Source: Pseudomonadota bacterium
GTDB lineage: Bacteria > Pseudomonadota > Gammaproteobacteria > Burkholderiales > Rhodocyclaceae
Assembly: GCA_008501585.1 (NCBI GenBank)
Contig: QQUN01000005.1
Span: 1 to 64,000, forward strand
Direction of reading: 5' to 3'
DNA: 64,000 bases
Position 1 is the first letter of the stretch, and the number at the start of each line of letters is the position of its first letter. This document shows positions 26,508 through 37,664 of the stretch, piece after piece. Made by a program: the position numbers and the translations under genes. The notes under the pieces were generated by a model. It was not told the DNA's origin, made no database searches, and saw only the letters and a program-made list of their open reading frames with translations.

Positions 26508-28172
26508 CTATTCCGGCGCGTCGGTGGCGGCGTTCTGCTCGGCCTTGGCGGCGCGGCGGGCGTCGGCCTCGGCCACCTGGGCGGCCTGGTCGGGCGTCAG
26601 GTTGTCAGTGTTTTTTGGCGCGACCTCGGCTTTCTGGGCGCGGGCGCGCTCGAGGGCGGCGGCGATCAGGGCGCGCTTGGCATCGTCGGGGGAGGCCGTG
26701 GCGTCGGCCGCAGCCGGGGCGTCGCCCTGGGCGGCCAGCTTGGCCTTGGTGGCCGCGGCCTTGGCTGCGAGCTTTTCGGCCTTTTCGCGCTTTTCGCGGG
26801 CCTGGCGTTCGTTGCGGAATTCGAAGCGCTCACGGGCGGCATCGGCGGCGCTCTTTTCGCGCTCGCGTGCCCAGATCTCGCCCTTGGCGAAGCGGAAGTA
26901 GTCGACCAACCGGATCTGCGACGGGCACACGTAGGAGCAGCAGCCGCACTCGATGCAGTCGAACAGGTGGTATTCCTGCGTCTTGCCGAAGTTCCTGGCG
27001 CGTGAGAACCAGTACAGCTCGAAGGGTTGCAACTCGGCTGGGCAGGCGCGTGCGCAGGCGCCGCAGCGGATGCAGTTCATCTCCGGCGGCGGTGGCGGGA
27101 ACAGGGCCGGCGAAGTGGCGATCAGGCAGTTGGTGGCCTTGACGGCGGGGACGTCGAGGCGCGGCAGCTCGAAGCCCATCATCGGCCCGCCCATCAGGAT
27201 GCGGTCGGTGTCGCCCTTGGGCTTGGCCAGCGCGAGCAGATGCTCGACCGGCGTGCCGATGAGCACCTCGAAGTTGCCCGGCTGCTCGACGTTGCCGGTG
27301 ACGGTCATCACCCGCGAGACCAGCGGTTCGCCATGGGCGATGGCACGGTTGACGGCGTAGGCGGTGCCGACGTTGAAGCATTGCACGCCGAAATCGCCGC
27401 CGAGCTTGCCGTGCGGAATCTCGATGCCGGTGAGCACGCGGATCAGCTGCTTTTCGCCACCGGCGGGGTAGAGCGAGGGCACCGGCACCACGGTGATGTC
27501 ACCGGGCAGGTCGTGCACCGCGGCGCGCAGGGCTTCGATGGCCTGCGGCTTGTTGTCCTCGACGCCGAAGACGATCTCGCGCGCGCCGGTCAGCCGCTTG
27601 AGGATCAGCGCGCCGGCGACGATGCCGTCGGCGCGTTCGCGCATCAGGCGGTCGTCACAGGTGATCCACGGCTCGCATTCGGCGCCGTTGAGGATCAGGG
27701 TTTCGATCCCGCCGCCAGCGCCGGCCTTGATGTGGCTGGGGAAGGTGGCGCCGCCCAGGCCGACGATGCCGTGGTCGCGCAGCCAGTTGAGCGCGTCCCT
27801 GGGGTTGGCCGTGTCGAGATCGAGCGTGGGGCGGTCGGTCCAGCGGTCTTCGCCGTCGGGCTCGATGATCACGCAGCGGGTGGTCAGGCCCGAGGGGTGG
27901 GCCATGGCGTGCGGGGTGATGTCGACGACGGTGCCCGAGGTCGGGGCATGCACCGCGGTGCTCAAGGGGCCGTCGGGCAGGCCGATGCGCTCGCCCTTGA
28001 GCACTTTCTGGCCGGGGACGACGATGCACAGCGCGGTGGCGCGCGGGCTCTGGCGCAGTGGCACCACCAGTTGCGGCGGCATCGGCGCGGGCCGGATCGG
28101 GGCGCCGGCGGAGGCGTTCTTGTGGGTCTCGGGCTTGACGCCGCCCTTGAAGCGGAACAGGCCGGCGATCAT
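26508..28172 (-). CDS. rnfC: Electron transport complex subunit RnfC/RsxC
   Basis: [33 protein letters not shown]; two 4Fe-4S motifs [12 protein letters not shown] and [12 protein letters not shown]; Ala/Lys-rich C-terminus. Confidence 0.95.
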   Translation of the reverse strand: MIAGLFRFKGGVKPETHKNASAGAPIRPAPMPPQLVVPLRQSPRATALCIVVPGQKVLKGERIGLPDGPLSTAVHAPTSGTVVDITPHAMAHPSGLTTRCVIIEPDGEDRWTDRPTLDLDTANPRDALNWLRDHGIVGLGGATFPSHIKAGAGGGIETLILNGAECEPWITCDDRLMRERADGIVAGALILKRLTGAREIVFGVEDNKPQAIEALRAAVHDLPGDITVVPVPSLYPAGGEKQLIRVLTGIEIPHGKLGGDFGVQCFNVGTAYAVNRAIAHGEPLVSRVMTVTGNVEQPGNFEVLIGTPVEHLLALAKPKGDTDRILMGGPMMGFELPRLDVPAVKATNCLIATSPALFPPPPPEMNCIRCGACARACPAELQPFELYWFSRARNFGKTQEYHLFDCIECGCCSYVCPSQIRLVDYFRFAKGEIWAREREKSAADAARERFEFRNERQAREKREKAEKLAAKAAATKAKLAAQGDAPAAADATASPDDAKRALIAAALERARAQKAEVAPKNTDNLTPDQAAQVAEADARRAAKAEQNAATDAPE

Positions 28173-28720
28173 GCAGCGTCCTTGATCTGGATGACCGGGT
28201 ATTTCCACTTCCAGGTCCGGACGGTTTCTTTCAGCGGTTCCATGGTGATGCAGTCGACCGGGCAGGGGGCGATGCACAGTTCGCAGCCGGTGCAGTCGGC
28301 CTCGACCACGGTGTGCATCTGCTTGGCGGCGCCGACGATGGCGTCGACCGGGCAGGCCTGGATGCACAGCGTGCAGCCGATGCAGGTCTGCTCGTCGATG
28401 ACGGCGACGGATTTGGGTTTTTCGACACCGTGCTCTTCATCCAGCGGCTTGAACTCGCGGCCGAGCAGATCGGCCAGGTGGCGGATGCCTTCTTCGCCGC
28501 CCGGCGGGCACTGGTTGATGTCGGCCTCGCCGTTGGCGATGGCTTCGGCGTAGGGCCGGCAGCCGGGGAAGCCGCACTGGCCGCATTGGGTCTGCGGCAG
28601 GATGGCGTCGATGTTGTCGACCAGCGGGTCGCCCTCGACCTTGAAGAAGATGGCGGCAAAGCCAAGCGCGGCACCGAGCAGCACGGCAATGCCGGCCATG
28701 ACGAGGATGGCGGTCAGCAT
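28169..28720 (-). CDS. rnfB: Electron transport complex subunit RnfB/RsxB
   Basis: [40 protein letters not shown]. Confidence 0.95.
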   Translation of the reverse strand: MLTAILVMAGIAVLLGAALGFAAIFFKVEGDPLVDNIDAILPQTQCGQCGFPGCRPYAEAIANGEADINQCPPGGEEGIRHLADLLGREFKPLDEEHGVEKPKSVAVIDEQTCIGCTLCIQACPVDAIVGAAKQMHTVVEADCTGCELCIAPCPVDCITMEPLKETVRTWKWKYPVIQIKDAA

Positions 28721-28760
28721 GGCAGGGCGTCTGTGCGCACGGGCGAGTAGGTGGTGTGGG

Positions 28761-29345
28761 TCACTGGTAGCGATCCAGTCCGGCGAAGCCCATGAAAGCG
28801 AGGCTCATGAGGCCGGCGGTGATCATGGCGATGGCGGTGCCCTTGAACGGGCCGGGCACGTCGGCGCCGTCGAGCCGTTCGCGGATGCCGGCGAACAGCA
28901 CCAGTGCCAGGGTGAAGCCAACCGAACTGCCGAAGCCGAAGAGCAGCGACTCGAACAGGTCGTGGCGCAGACCGACGTTGAGCAGCGGCACGCCAAGCAC
29001 CGCACAGTTGGTGGTGATCAGCGGCAGGTAGATGCCCAGCACCTGGTGCAGCAGCGGGCTGGTCTTGTGGATGACCAGTTCGGTGAGCTGGACGATGGCC
29101 GCAATGACGACGATGAAGGACAGCGTGCGCAGGTAGACCAGATCGTTGGGCACCAGCAGGTAGTGGTCGATCAGCCAGCTGGTGCCGCTACCGAGGGTGA
29201 GCACGAAGGTGGTGGCCGCGCCCATGCCGATGGCGGTCTCGAGCTTCTTGGATACGCCCATGAACGGGCACAGGCCAAGGATGCGCACCAGTACCACGTT
29301 GTTGACCAGGACGGCGCCAAGAATCACGAATAAATAGCTGCTCAT
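28761..29345 (-). CDS. rnfA: Electron transport complex subunit RnfA/RsxA
   Basis: [30 protein letters not shown]. Confidence 0.96.
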   Translation of the reverse strand: MSSYLFVILGAVLVNNVVLVRILGLCPFMGVSKKLETAIGMGAATTFVLTLGSGTSWLIDHYLLVPNDLVYLRTLSFIVVIAAIVQLTELVIHKTSPLLHQVLGIYLPLITTNCAVLGVPLLNVGLRHDLFESLLFGFGSSVGFTLALVLFAGIRERLDGADVPGPFKGTAIAMITAGLMSLAFMGFAGLDRYQ

Positions 29346-29438
29346 GCCAAGCTGCTCTTGTTGAAGCCGGGGATTATCCCCTGAGGGGCCGTGCTGCTCA
29401 ACCCCGCTACGGTTATAGGTATATGCCTTTGGTCCGCG

Positions 29439-30452
29439 TCAGTAGTGGCGGTCGGTGGCCGCGACGCAGTCGCGGATCAGGCGTGGGCCGTGGTAGATGA
29501 GGCCGCTGTAGATCTGCACCAGCGCGGCGCCGGCGTCGATCTTCTCGCGCGCGTCCTCGCCGCTGAGGATGCCGCCGACGCCGATGATCGGCACCTCGCC
29601 GCCGAGCTTGCCGGCCAGGGTGCGGATCACGCGGGTGCTGGTCTCGCGCACCGGGCCGCCCGACAGGCCGCCGGTCTCGTCGCCATGGCGCAGCCCCTGG
29701 ACCGCCTCGCGGGCAATGGTGGTGTTGGTGGCAATGATGGCTTCGAAGCGGTGCCGGCGCACGGCGTCGGCGATCTGGGTGATCTGGTCGTCGTCGAGGT
29801 CCGGGGCGATCTTGAGCGCCAGCGGCACCTGCTTGCCATGCTGGTCGGCCAGGCGTTGCTGTGCCGTCTTGAGCGGGCCGAGCAGGGCGTCCAGTTCCGA
29901 GGCGCCTTGCAGGGCGCGCAGGTTCTTGGTGTTCGGCGACGAGATGTTGACCGTCACATAGCTGGCCAGCGCATAGACTTTTTCGAGGCAGGCGAGGTAG
30001 TCGTCCACCGCGCGCTCGATGGGGGTGTCGAAGTTCTTGCCGATGTTGATGCCCAGCACGCCGCGGTACTTGGCGCCGCGCACATTGGCGATCAGGGCAT
30101 CCACGCCATGGTTGTTGAAACCCATGCGGTTGATGATGCCCTCGACCTCCGGCAGGCGGAACAGGCGGGGCTTGGGGTTGCCCGGCTGCGGACGTGGGGT
30201 GATGGTGCCGATCTCGAGAAAGCCGAAACCGATGCGCGCCAGCCCGTCGATGGCCTCGCCGTTCTTGTCCAGCCCGGCGGCCAGGCCGACCCGGTTGGGG
30301 AAGGTGATGCCCATCACCTCGGTGGGGACGGCGGGCAGCGCCTGCGCGGGCGGGAGCAGATGGCCGCCGAGTCGCAGCGCGTTCATGCCAAGGCCGTGGG
30401 CCTTCTCGGCGTCCATCGAGAAGAAAACAGATCGGATCAGGTCGTAGAGCAT
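29439..30452 (-). CDS. pyrD: Dihydroorotate dehydrogenase (quinone)
   Basis: [22 protein letters not shown]...[21 protein letters not shown]...NTKNLRALQ; start inside the longer ORF. Confidence 0.95.
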   Translation of the reverse strand: MLYDLIRSVFFSMDAEKAHGLGMNALRLGGHLLPPAQALPAVPTEVMGITFPNRVGLAAGLDKNGEAIDGLARIGFGFLEIGTITPRPQPGNPKPRLFRLPEVEGIINRMGFNNHGVDALIANVRGAKYRGVLGINIGKNFDTPIERAVDDYLACLEKVYALASYVTVNISSPNTKNLRALQGASELDALLGPLKTAQQRLADQHGKQVPLALKIAPDLDDDQITQIADAVRRHRFEAIIATNTTIAREAVQGLRHGDETGGLSGGPVRETSTRVIRTLAGKLGGEVPIIGVGGILSGEDAREKIDAGAALVQIYSGLIYHGPRLIRDCVAATDRHY

Positions 30453-30652
30453 GGGACGGGATTCTACTCCACCGGCGCGGCGATGGTGCGCCGCGTCAGC
30501 GTCCGGGTGGCCCCGCGCCCGCGTGGCGCCTGGGGGCCGGTGGCTGCAGCGATGCCTTCTGTAGCAATTGGTACAGAAGCCGGTGCCGCCGACGGGCATC
30601 GTGGTGCTGTTGCCAAACCGGCGACCAAACCACGGAATGGAGAGCAAACCCC

Positions 30653-31186
30653 ATGAACACATTGAAAACCCTCGCTTGTGCCCTGCTGGTGGCTGCCGGT
30701 CTGGCAGCCGGGACGGCCAACGCGGAGACGCGCCTCGACGATGCCACCATCCTGGCGATTTTCGATCAGGCCAACTGGGCCGACATATCCACCGCGCGCC
30801 TGGGGATCAAACGGGCGAACAGCAAGACGGTGAAGGATCTGGCGATAATGGTGGCGACCGACCATGAAGCGGTGCAGGCGATGGGCCGGGCGCTGGCCAA
30901 GAAGCTGGCGCTGATTCCGTCGCCGCCAGACGATGACACCAGTGCCGCGGCGCATGCGGAGGCTGTCGGGAAGCTGCAGGCGCAGTCGGGGGCGGCCTTT
31001 GACGCGGCCTACCTGACGCACGAGATTGCGTTCCACCGTGCGGTCATTGCCGCAATCCGGACCACACTGCTGCCCCAGGCCACTCACCCGGAACTCAAGG
31101 CGCTGATCACGCAAGTCCTGCCCGGCTTCGAACACCACCTGTCATCGACCGAGTCGGCGGCGCGCTCGCTGGGTGTGGCATTCTGA
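30653..31186 (+). CDS. DUF4142-family periplasmic protein
   Basis: Signal peptide; [47 protein letters not shown]. Confidence 0.8.
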   Translation: MNTLKTLACALLVAAGLAAGTANAETRLDDATILAIFDQANWADISTARLGIKRANSKTVKDLAIMVATDHEAVQAMGRALAKKLALIPSPPDDDTSAAAHAEAVGKLQAQSGAAFDAAYLTHEIAFHRAVIAAIRTTLLPQATHPELKALITQVLPGFEHHLSSTESAARSLGVAF

Positions 31187-31240
31187 GCCCGGACGGCCAC
31201 CCGTGCGGCGGGACACCCCCGCCGCACGCCGACGGAGCGA

Positions 31241-31909
31241 ATGATGCCGACACGGATTCTCGGGGCCATTGCCCGCTATGCAGAATTGTCCGATGCCAGC
31301 CAGCACACCCTGCGCCAGGGCATGCGCTTCAGCCAGCATGCGGCTGGTGAGGTTTTGCTGCACAAGGGGCAGAAGGTGTCCGGTGCGTATTTTGTGGCGC
31401 AAGGGCGGCTGCGCGTCTTTGCCGTTGGCGAGCGCGGTGTGGAGGCGACGCTGTATGCGATCGAGCCGGGCGAGACCTGTGTCTTCGCGCTCAACAGCCT
31501 GTTCAACGACTTGCGCTATCCGGCCTGGGTGCAGGCCGAGGAGGACACCGTGGTCGGCCTGATCCCGGGGCCGGTGTTCCGGCGCCTGTTCGACCACGAG
31601 CGTGCCATGCGCGACCTGGCCGTGCGTGGGTTGTCGACGCTGGTGTTCAAATTGATGGAGGGCGTCGAGGCCGCCCACACGCAGCGCCTGGACCAGCGAC
31701 TGGCCGGCCTGTTGCTGACGCGCGCCAGCGGCGCCGGCGAGGTGCGGATGACGCAGCAGCAGATGGCACAGCATCTGGGAACAACGCGTGAAGTCGTCGC
31801 GCGCTTGCTGCGCGCCTTTGTCCGCCAGGGGTGGATCCAGACCGGCCGGGGCCGGATTGGCCTGAACCAGCCCCGGGCCCTGGCCGATATCGCAGGGGGC
31901 GTTGCATGA
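31241..31909 (+). CDS. Crp/Fnr-family transcriptional regulator
   Basis: Cyclic-nucleotide-binding-like beta roll; MTQQQMAQHLGTTREVVARLLRAF HTH. Confidence 0.9.
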   Translation: MMPTRILGAIARYAELSDASQHTLRQGMRFSQHAAGEVLLHKGQKVSGAYFVAQGRLRVFAVGERGVEATLYAIEPGETCVFALNSLFNDLRYPAWVQAEEDTVVGLIPGPVFRRLFDHERAMRDLAVRGLSTLVFKLMEGVEAAHTQRLDQRLAGLLLTRASGAGEVRMTQQQMAQHLGTTREVVARLLRAFVRQGWIQTGRGRIGLNQPRALADIAGGVA

Positions 31910-31930
31910 GCCGGGCCGCCGGCGGCGCGG

Positions 31931-32662
31931 TCAAATCAGCTGTTCGTCGAGCAAGGTCTGCCACTGGCCGCCGATCCGCCCTTCGAGCGGCTTGAAGCGC
32001 GCCTTGTAGGCCATCTTGCGGCTGTCGCGGATCCAGTAGCCCAGGTAGAGGTAGGGCAGGTTCAGCGCCCGGCAGACGTCGATCTGCCACAGGACGCCCC
32101 AGGTGCCGAAGCTGGCGGTGGGCAGGTCGGGGTCATAGAAGGTGTAGACGCTCGACAGTCCGTCGGTGAGGCGGTCGATGATGCACACCATGCGCAGCAC
32201 GCCCGCCTCGCGGAACTCGATCAGGCGGGTGTCGACATGGCTCTGGAGCAGGAAATGGGCGTACTGCTCGCGGCTGTCCTGGTCCATGCCGCCGCCGGCA
32301 TGGCGTTGCTCCTGGTAGCGCTGGTAGAGCGCGTAGTGCTCGTCGTCGAAGCCGAGCGGCCGTTCGGTGACCTGCAGGTGCCCGTGCCGCGCGGCGCTGC
32401 GGCGCTGGCTGCGGCTGGCCGTGAAGCGCTCGACCGGGATGCGCACCGGAACGCAGGCCTGACATTGGTCGCAGTAGGGGCGGTAGGTGAACACGCCGCT
32501 GCGGCGGAAGCCGTTGCGCACCAGCTCCGAGTAGATCGGGGTGTCGATGACATGGTTGGGGGTGGCGACCTGCGAGCGCGCGCGCTGCGCGGGGAGGTAG
32601 GAGCAGTCGTAGGGCCCGGTGACGTAGAACTGGATCAGCGCGTAGGGGTAGTCCTTCTGCAT
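31931..32662 (-). CDS. bpt: Aspartate/glutamate leucyltransferase (Bpt)
   Basis: [76 protein letters not shown]. Confidence 0.94.
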   Translation of the reverse strand: MQKDYPYALIQFYVTGPYDCSYLPAQRARSQVATPNHVIDTPIYSELVRNGFRRSGVFTYRPYCDQCQACVPVRIPVERFTASRSQRRSAARHGHLQVTERPLGFDDEHYALYQRYQEQRHAGGGMDQDSREQYAHFLLQSHVDTRLIEFREAGVLRMVCIIDRLTDGLSSVYTFYDPDLPTASFGTWGVLWQIDVCRALNLPYLYLGYWIRDSRKMAYKARFKPLEGRIGGQWQTLLDEQLI

Positions 32663-32665
32663 CGC

Positions 32666-33382
32666 TTACTCCGTTGTGCGGCTCCAGTCACACCCGGGGT
32701 CGGGGCGCTGCGGCCAGCGTTGCGGTGTCGGCGTGGGGCCGATGAGTTGTTCCAGCGCCTGGCTGAAGGCTGCGCGCGGCACTTCGATGCCGCCCATGCG
32801 GCTCAGGTGGGCGGTGGTCATCTGGCAGTCGATCAGCCCGAAGCCGTGGTCGTCGAGCAGGCGCGCAAGGTGCGCCAGGGCCACCTTGGAGGCGTCGCTC
32901 ACCCGCGAAAACATCGACTCCCCGAAGAACGCCTTGTCCAGCGCGATGCCGTACAGCCCGCCGACCAGCTCGCCGTCCTTGAAGCATTCGACACTGTGAG
33001 CGTAGCCCAGTTCATGCAGCCGGGCATAGGCGGCCTGCATGTGTGAGGTAATCCACGTGCCGTGGGCGTCGCGGCGCGGCCCGGCGCAGCCGGCCATGAC
33101 CTGCGCAAAGGCGGTGTCGAAACGCACCTCGAAGCGATCACTGCGCAGGGTCTTGGCCAGCGAACGGGTGATGCGCAGGCGCGATGGCAGCAGCACCATG
33201 CGCGGGTCGGGGCTCCACCACATGATCGGCTCGCCCTCGCTGAACCACGGAAAAATGCCGCGCCGGTAGGCCGCCAGCAACCACGGCGGGCTGAGCTCGC
33301 CGCCGGCAGCGAGCAGGCCGTTGGGCTCGACCAGCGCCTGTGTGAGGGGCGGGAAGTCGGGCTCGGTCAGCCACGGGATCAT
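32666..33382 (-). CDS. aat: Leucyl/phenylalanyl-tRNA--protein transferase
   Basis: FPPLTQALVEPNGLLAAGGELSPPWLLAAYRRGIFPWFSEGEPIMWWSPDPRMVL. Confidence 0.96.
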   Translation of the reverse strand: MIPWLTEPDFPPLTQALVEPNGLLAAGGELSPPWLLAAYRRGIFPWFSEGEPIMWWSPDPRMVLLPSRLRITRSLAKTLRSDRFEVRFDTAFAQVMAGCAGPRRDAHGTWITSHMQAAYARLHELGYAHSVECFKDGELVGGLYGIALDKAFFGESMFSRVSDASKVALAHLARLLDDHGFGLIDCQMTTAHLSRMGGIEVPRAAFSQALEQLIGPTPTPQRWPQRPDPGCDWSRTTE

Positions 33383-34470
33383 GGCTGGCGGGCGGGGCGG
33401 GGCGGCGGGACGGGGTCGTAGAAGGTCACCACATGATCGACATCCAGACGGATGCCGATGCGCTCGCCGATGGCGTGGTTGTGGTGGCTGGGGACCAGCG
33501 ACAGCAGCTTGACGCCGTTGTCGAGCCTGAGCGTGTAGAGAATGTCGGCGCCGCGAAAGGCCTTCATCAGCACGGTGGCGGTGTCGGGGCTGCGGTCATC
33601 GTGCACGATGTCGTCCGGCCGCAGCAGGACGTCGACCGTCGCGCCGACCGGGCAGATGCCCATCGGGCCGCAGTCGAGCGGGGTGTCGCTGCGCAGCGTG
33701 CCGAGTGCGATCTCGACCCGGTCATCGCCCACCACCCGGCCGGGGACCAGCACGCCCTGGCCGACAAAGTCGGCGACAAAACGGTTGGCCGGGCGGTGAT
33801 AGAGGTCATAGGGGGTGGCGCGCTGCTGGATGCGCCCGCCATGCATCAGCGCGACGACGTCGGCCACGGCAAAGGCTTCGTTCTGGTCGTGCGTCACCAG
33901 AATGGCGGTGGTGCCGGTTTCCTTGAGGATGCGGCGGACTTCCAGCGACAGGCGTTCGCGCAGCTCGACATCGAGATTGGAGAATGGCTCGTCCATCAAC
34001 AGCAGACTTGGCGCCGGGGCCAGCGCACGGGCCAGCGCCACGCGCTGCTGCTGGCCGCCTGACAGCTCGTGCGGATAGCGCCGGGCCTGCTGGTCAAGGC
34101 CGACCAGATCGAGCAGGGCGTCAACCCGCGCCTGCTGTGCCTCGGTGCTTTGCTTGCCCAGACCGAAGGCGATGTTCTGGCGGACGTCGAGGTGCGGAAA
34201 CAGCGCGTAGTCCTGAAACACCATGCCGATCCGCCGGCGCTCCGGCGGCAGGTGCAGCGCGGTACTGCTGACACACTGGCCGTCGATCCGGATTTCGCCA
34301 CCGCGCACCCGCTCGAAGCCGGCGATCGCGCGCAGTACGGTGGTCTTGCCGCAGCCCGATGGCCCCAGCAGGCAACCGATCTCGCCCTCGGCAAGGGCGA
34401 AGTCCAGCCGGTCGACGACCGGTTGCGTGCCGTAGGCAAGCGTCAGTTGATGCACGTCGAGAAGCGTCAT
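33379..34470 (-). CDS. fbpC: Iron(III)-type ABC transporter ATP-binding protein (FbpC-like)
   Basis: MTLLDVHQLTLAYGTQPVV...GPSGCGKTTVLRAIAGF; LSGGQQQRVALARALA; the 834-aa ORF 5' extension is not believed. Confidence 0.88.
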   Translation of the reverse strand: MTLLDVHQLTLAYGTQPVVDRLDFALAEGEIGCLLGPSGCGKTTVLRAIAGFERVRGGEIRIDGQCVSSTALHLPPERRRIGMVFQDYALFPHLDVRQNIAFGLGKQSTEAQQARVDALLDLVGLDQQARRYPHELSGGQQQRVALARALAPAPSLLLMDEPFSNLDVELRERLSLEVRRILKETGTTAILVTHDQNEAFAVADVVALMHGGRIQQRATPYDLYHRPANRFVADFVGQGVLVPGRVVGDDRVEIALGTLRSDTPLDCGPMGICPVGATVDVLLRPDDIVHDDRSPDTATVLMKAFRGADILYTLRLDNGVKLLSLVPSHHNHAIGERIGIRLDVDHVVTFYDPVPPPRPARQP

Positions 34471-34572
34471 GGCAGAAAGTTGACCGGTGTGGCGGGGTGA
34501 GTGAATGCGATCCATTATAATTTCGTTCCCGCCCGGGGCGCGCCGCGCGTCGGGCCTTTTTTCGGGAACAGG

Positions 34573-36231
34573 ATGCATCGCCGTCTGACTTTGCTTGGCC
34601 AGTACCGCTGGCTCACCCTTGCCGCGCTGGCCGTTGCCGCCCTGGCGGCGGTGCCGATCCTGTCGGTCTTTGCCAGCCTGGCCGATTTCAGCACGCAGGC
34701 CACCTGGGCGCACCTGGCGTCCACCGTGTTGCCCGAGTACATGCTCAACACCCTCATCCTGTGCGTTGGTGTGGGCATCGGTGTGTCGAGCATCGGCGTG
34801 ACCACGGCGTGGCTGACCGTGATGCACGATTTTCCCGGCCGTCGCATCTTCGAGTGGGCGCTGATCCTCCCGCTGGCGGTCCCGGCCTATGTCATGGCCT
34901 ATGTGTACACCGATTTCCTCCAGTTCGTCGGCCCCTTGCAGAGCCAGTTGCGCGACTGGTTCGGATGGCAGTACGGCGACTACTGGTTTCCGGATGTGCG
35001 GACCGTCGGCGGCGCGGTCGGCATGTTTGCCTTCGTGTTCTACCCCTATGTGTACATGCTGGCGCGCACGGCCTTCCTCGAGCGGGCCACCGGCGCCATG
35101 GAGGCCGGGCGCTCGCTCGGCCTGGGGCCGTGGGCCTGCTTCTTCCGGGTCTCGCTGCCGATGGCGCGTCCGGCAATTGTTGCGGGCACTGCGCTGGCCT
35201 TGATGGAGACCCTGGCCGACTTCGGCACCGTGTCCTACTTCGGCGTGCAGACCTTTACCACCGGCATCTATCGCGCCTGGTTCTCGCTCGGCGATCGTGC
35301 CGCGGCCGCGCAGTTGTCGGCGGCCCTGCTGTCGGTCGTGGTGCTGGTGCTGGTGCTCGAGCATGTCAGCCGGGGGCGGGCGCGCTTCAACGATACCTCC
35401 CGCCAGCAACGCCCGCCGCTCGGGCGCAAGCTGTCGCCGTTGGCCGGAGGCATTGCGTCGCTGGCCTGCTTCCTGCCGCTGCTGTTCGGCTTTTTGCTGC
35501 CGGCAGGCCTGTTGCTGGAGATGGCGGTGACCGAGGGCGATGCACACTTCGGGCCCCGCTTCTTTAGCCTGGCCGGCAACAGCTTCACGCTGGCCACGGT
35601 GGCTGCCGTGCTGGGCGTGGCGCTGGCCTTGCTGCTCGGCTACGCCAACCGCCTGTCGCGCGGCCCGCTGACCCGCGGGCTCAACCGGCTGGTGGGTCTG
35701 GGCTATGCAGTGCCGGGCACGGTCATCGCCGTCGGCGTGCTGATCCCGGTGACCCAGCTCGACAACTGGCTGGCAGGGCTGTTCAAGACCCATTTCGGGC
35801 TCAGCATCGGGCTGGTGTTGACCGGGGGCATGGTGGCGCTGGTGTATGCCTATCTCACGCGCTTTTTGAGCGTGGCGCTGCATGCGGTCGATACCGGACT
35901 GGGCAAGATCACCCCGTCAATGGACGAAGCGGCGCGCAGCCTCGGTGCCGGCGCCTGGGCCAGCCTGCGCCGGGTGCATATGCCGATGCTCAAGGGCAGC
36001 CTGCTGACCGCGGGGCTGATGGTGTTCGTGGATGTGATGAAGGAGCTGCCGGCCACGCTGGTGATGCGGCCGTTCAACCTCGATACGCTGGCAACGCAGG
36101 CGTTCAACCTGGCCTCGGACGAGCGACTGGCCGAGGCCTCGACCGCGGCGCTGACCATCGTGGCGGTTGGCCTGGTGCCGGTGATCGTACTGTCGGGGCA
36201 GATCGCGCGGCAACGCCGGCGGCGGGCCTGA
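34573..36231 (+). CDS. fbpB: Iron ABC transporter permease (FbpB-like, fused double permease)
   Basis: Two BPD-type permease domains with EAA loops (EAGRSLGLGPWACFFRVSLPMARPAI; EAARSLGAGAWASLRRVHMPMLKG). Confidence 0.9.
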   Translation: MHRRLTLLGQYRWLTLAALAVAALAAVPILSVFASLADFSTQATWAHLASTVLPEYMLNTLILCVGVGIGVSSIGVTTAWLTVMHDFPGRRIFEWALILPLAVPAYVMAYVYTDFLQFVGPLQSQLRDWFGWQYGDYWFPDVRTVGGAVGMFAFVFYPYVYMLARTAFLERATGAMEAGRSLGLGPWACFFRVSLPMARPAIVAGTALALMETLADFGTVSYFGVQTFTTGIYRAWFSLGDRAAAAQLSAALLSVVVLVLVLEHVSRGRARFNDTSRQQRPPLGRKLSPLAGGIASLACFLPLLFGFLLPAGLLLEMAVTEGDAHFGPRFFSLAGNSFTLATVAAVLGVALALLLGYANRLSRGPLTRGLNRLVGLGYAVPGTVIAVGVLIPVTQLDNWLAGLFKTHFGLSIGLVLTGGMVALVYAYLTRFLSVALHAVDTGLGKITPSMDEAARSLGAGAWASLRRVHMPMLKGSLLTAGLMVFVDVMKELPATLVMRPFNLDTLATQAFNLASDERLAEASTAALTIVAVGLVPVIVLSGQIARQRRRRA

Positions 36232-36240
36232 GAAGATTAA

Positions 36241-36268
36241 AAAAAGGGAGCCGGTCGGCTCCCTTTTT
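36241..36268. terminator. Bidirectional intrinsic terminator between convergent fbpB and ppiC-like genes
   Basis: AAAAAGGGAGCC-GGTC-GGCTCCCTTTTT, perfect 12-bp arms. Confidence 0.9.
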
Positions 36269-36284
36269 CATGGTGCGCGACGCC

Positions 36285-37070
36285 TTATTTGACGTCGGCG
36301 GCAGTGCGCAGCTGCAGGATGTGCTGCTCCAGGCTCTGGGCCTGCAGGCGCTGCTTGAGCTGCGGCGAGACCTGGTCGAAGTCCGGCGCGGCCATCTTGC
36401 GAGTGTCGTCCAGCTTGATGATGTGGTAGCCGAACTGGGTCTTGATCGGCGCCGGGGTCATCTTGCCCTTTTCGAGCTTGACCATGGCGTCGGAGAACGG
36501 CTGCACGAAGGTGCTGGGCGCGTTCCAGCCCAGGTCGCCGCCCTTGTCCTTGGAGCCGGGGTCTTTCGAATGGGCCTTGGCGAGGTCGTCGAACTTCTCG
36601 CCCTTGTTGAGCTTGGCGACGATGGCGAGTGCTTCGGCTTCGTCATCGACCAGGATGTGGCGGGCGTGGTACTCGGTGTCGCCGAGGCGGCCCTTGATTT
36701 CGTCGTAGGCCTTGCGCACGTCGGCGTCGGTGACCGGGTTCTTGGCCACGAAGTTCTGCAGGTAGGCGCGGATCACCACGGCCTTGCGGGCCAGCTCGAT
36801 CTGGGTGGCGACGTCCGGGGTCTTGTCGAGGCCTTCTTTCTGGGCCGCCTGGAAGAGGATCTCGCGACGCACCAGTTCTTCACGGACGGCGCCGCGCAGC
36901 TGGTCGTTGTCGGGCGTGCCCTTGGCGGTCTGCTCGGTGATCAGCGCGTCGGCGTGGCCTTGCGGAATGGCCGTGCCATTGACCGTGGCGACCGGGCCGG
37001 CAGCGAGGGCGACTTGGGCGGCGGCGCCGGCAATCAGCACGACGAGCAGCTTCTTGGAAAACAGGTTCAT
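36285..37070 (-). CDS. PpiC-type peptidyl-prolyl cis-trans isomerase (SurA/PrsA-like)
   Basis: EYHARHILVDDEAEALAIVAKLNKGEKFDDLAKAHSKDPGSKDKGGDLGW...FGYHIIKLDDTR. Confidence 0.92.
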   Translation of the reverse strand: MNLFSKKLLVVLIAGAAAQVALAAGPVATVNGTAIPQGHADALITEQTAKGTPDNDQLRGAVREELVRREILFQAAQKEGLDKTPDVATQIELARKAVVIRAYLQNFVAKNPVTDADVRKAYDEIKGRLGDTEYHARHILVDDEAEALAIVAKLNKGEKFDDLAKAHSKDPGSKDKGGDLGWNAPSTFVQPFSDAMVKLEKGKMTPAPIKTQFGYHIIKLDDTRKMAAPDFDQVSPQLKQRLQAQSLEQHILQLRTAADVK

Positions 37071-37095
37071 TCAGCAATTTCCTTGTTGGCGGGGG

Positions 37096-37365
37096 TCAGA
37101 GTTCGTCCGGCGCACTGGCGCGGATGGCCAGGGCGTGGATGGCGCGCGGCATCAGGTCGCCCAGCGCGGCGTAGATCAGGCGGTGACGGGCCACCGTATT
37201 CTTGCCGGCAAAGGCTGCCGACACAATATCCACACGGTAGTGGCCGCCGCCGTCACGGGCGCCGGCGTGGCCGGCATGGAGGGCGGATTCGTCGTCGATA
37301 TGCAGCGAGAGTGGCGCGAGCGCTTCGGTCAGGCGGGTTTCGATGGCGGCGACGGTGGTGCTCAC
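37096..37365 (-). CDS. BolA-family protein (GTG start)
   Basis: ETRLTEALAPLSLHIDDESALHAGHAGA...GGHYRVDIVSAAFAGKNTVARHRLIYAALGDLMPRAIHALAI. Confidence 0.88.
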   Translation of the reverse strand: MSTTVAAIETRLTEALAPLSLHIDDESALHAGHAGARDGGGHYRVDIVSAAFAGKNTVARHRLIYAALGDLMPRAIHALAIRASAPDEL

Positions 37366-37664
37366 GGCAGAACCTTCTTGAACGGCTTGACGGTGGTGCG
37401 GGCGAAGACGCCTTCGGTCACGTAGGGGTCGGCGGCGATCCAGGCTTCGGCCTCGGCGAGCGAGGCGAACTCGGCGACGATGAGGCTGCCCGAGAAGCCG
37501 GCGGGGCCGGGGTCCGGGGAGTCGATGGCCGGGCAGGGGCCGGCCAGCAGGAGGCGGCCTTCGTCCTTGAGGGCGTTGAGCCGGTCGAGGTGGGCCGCAC
37601 GCACGGCCATGCGGGTGTCCAGCGTGCCGGGCGCGTCTTCGCCGATCAGGGCGTAAAACATCAT
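37362..37664 (-). CDS. yciI: YciI-family protein
   Basis: [43 protein letters not shown]; between bolA and yciB as commonly found. Confidence 0.9.
   Translation of the reverse strand: MMFYALIGEDAPGTLDTRMAVRAAHLDRLNALKDEGRLLLAGPCPAIDSPDPGPAGFSGSLIVAEFASLAEAEAWIAADPYVTEGVFARTTVKPFKKVLP

Noticed and set aside
34471-35883. N-terminal 470-residue extension of the FbpC ORF (33379..35883 -)
   Set aside because: Overlaps the well supported FbpB gene on the other strand; a normal start MTLLDVHQLTLAYG exists at 34470.
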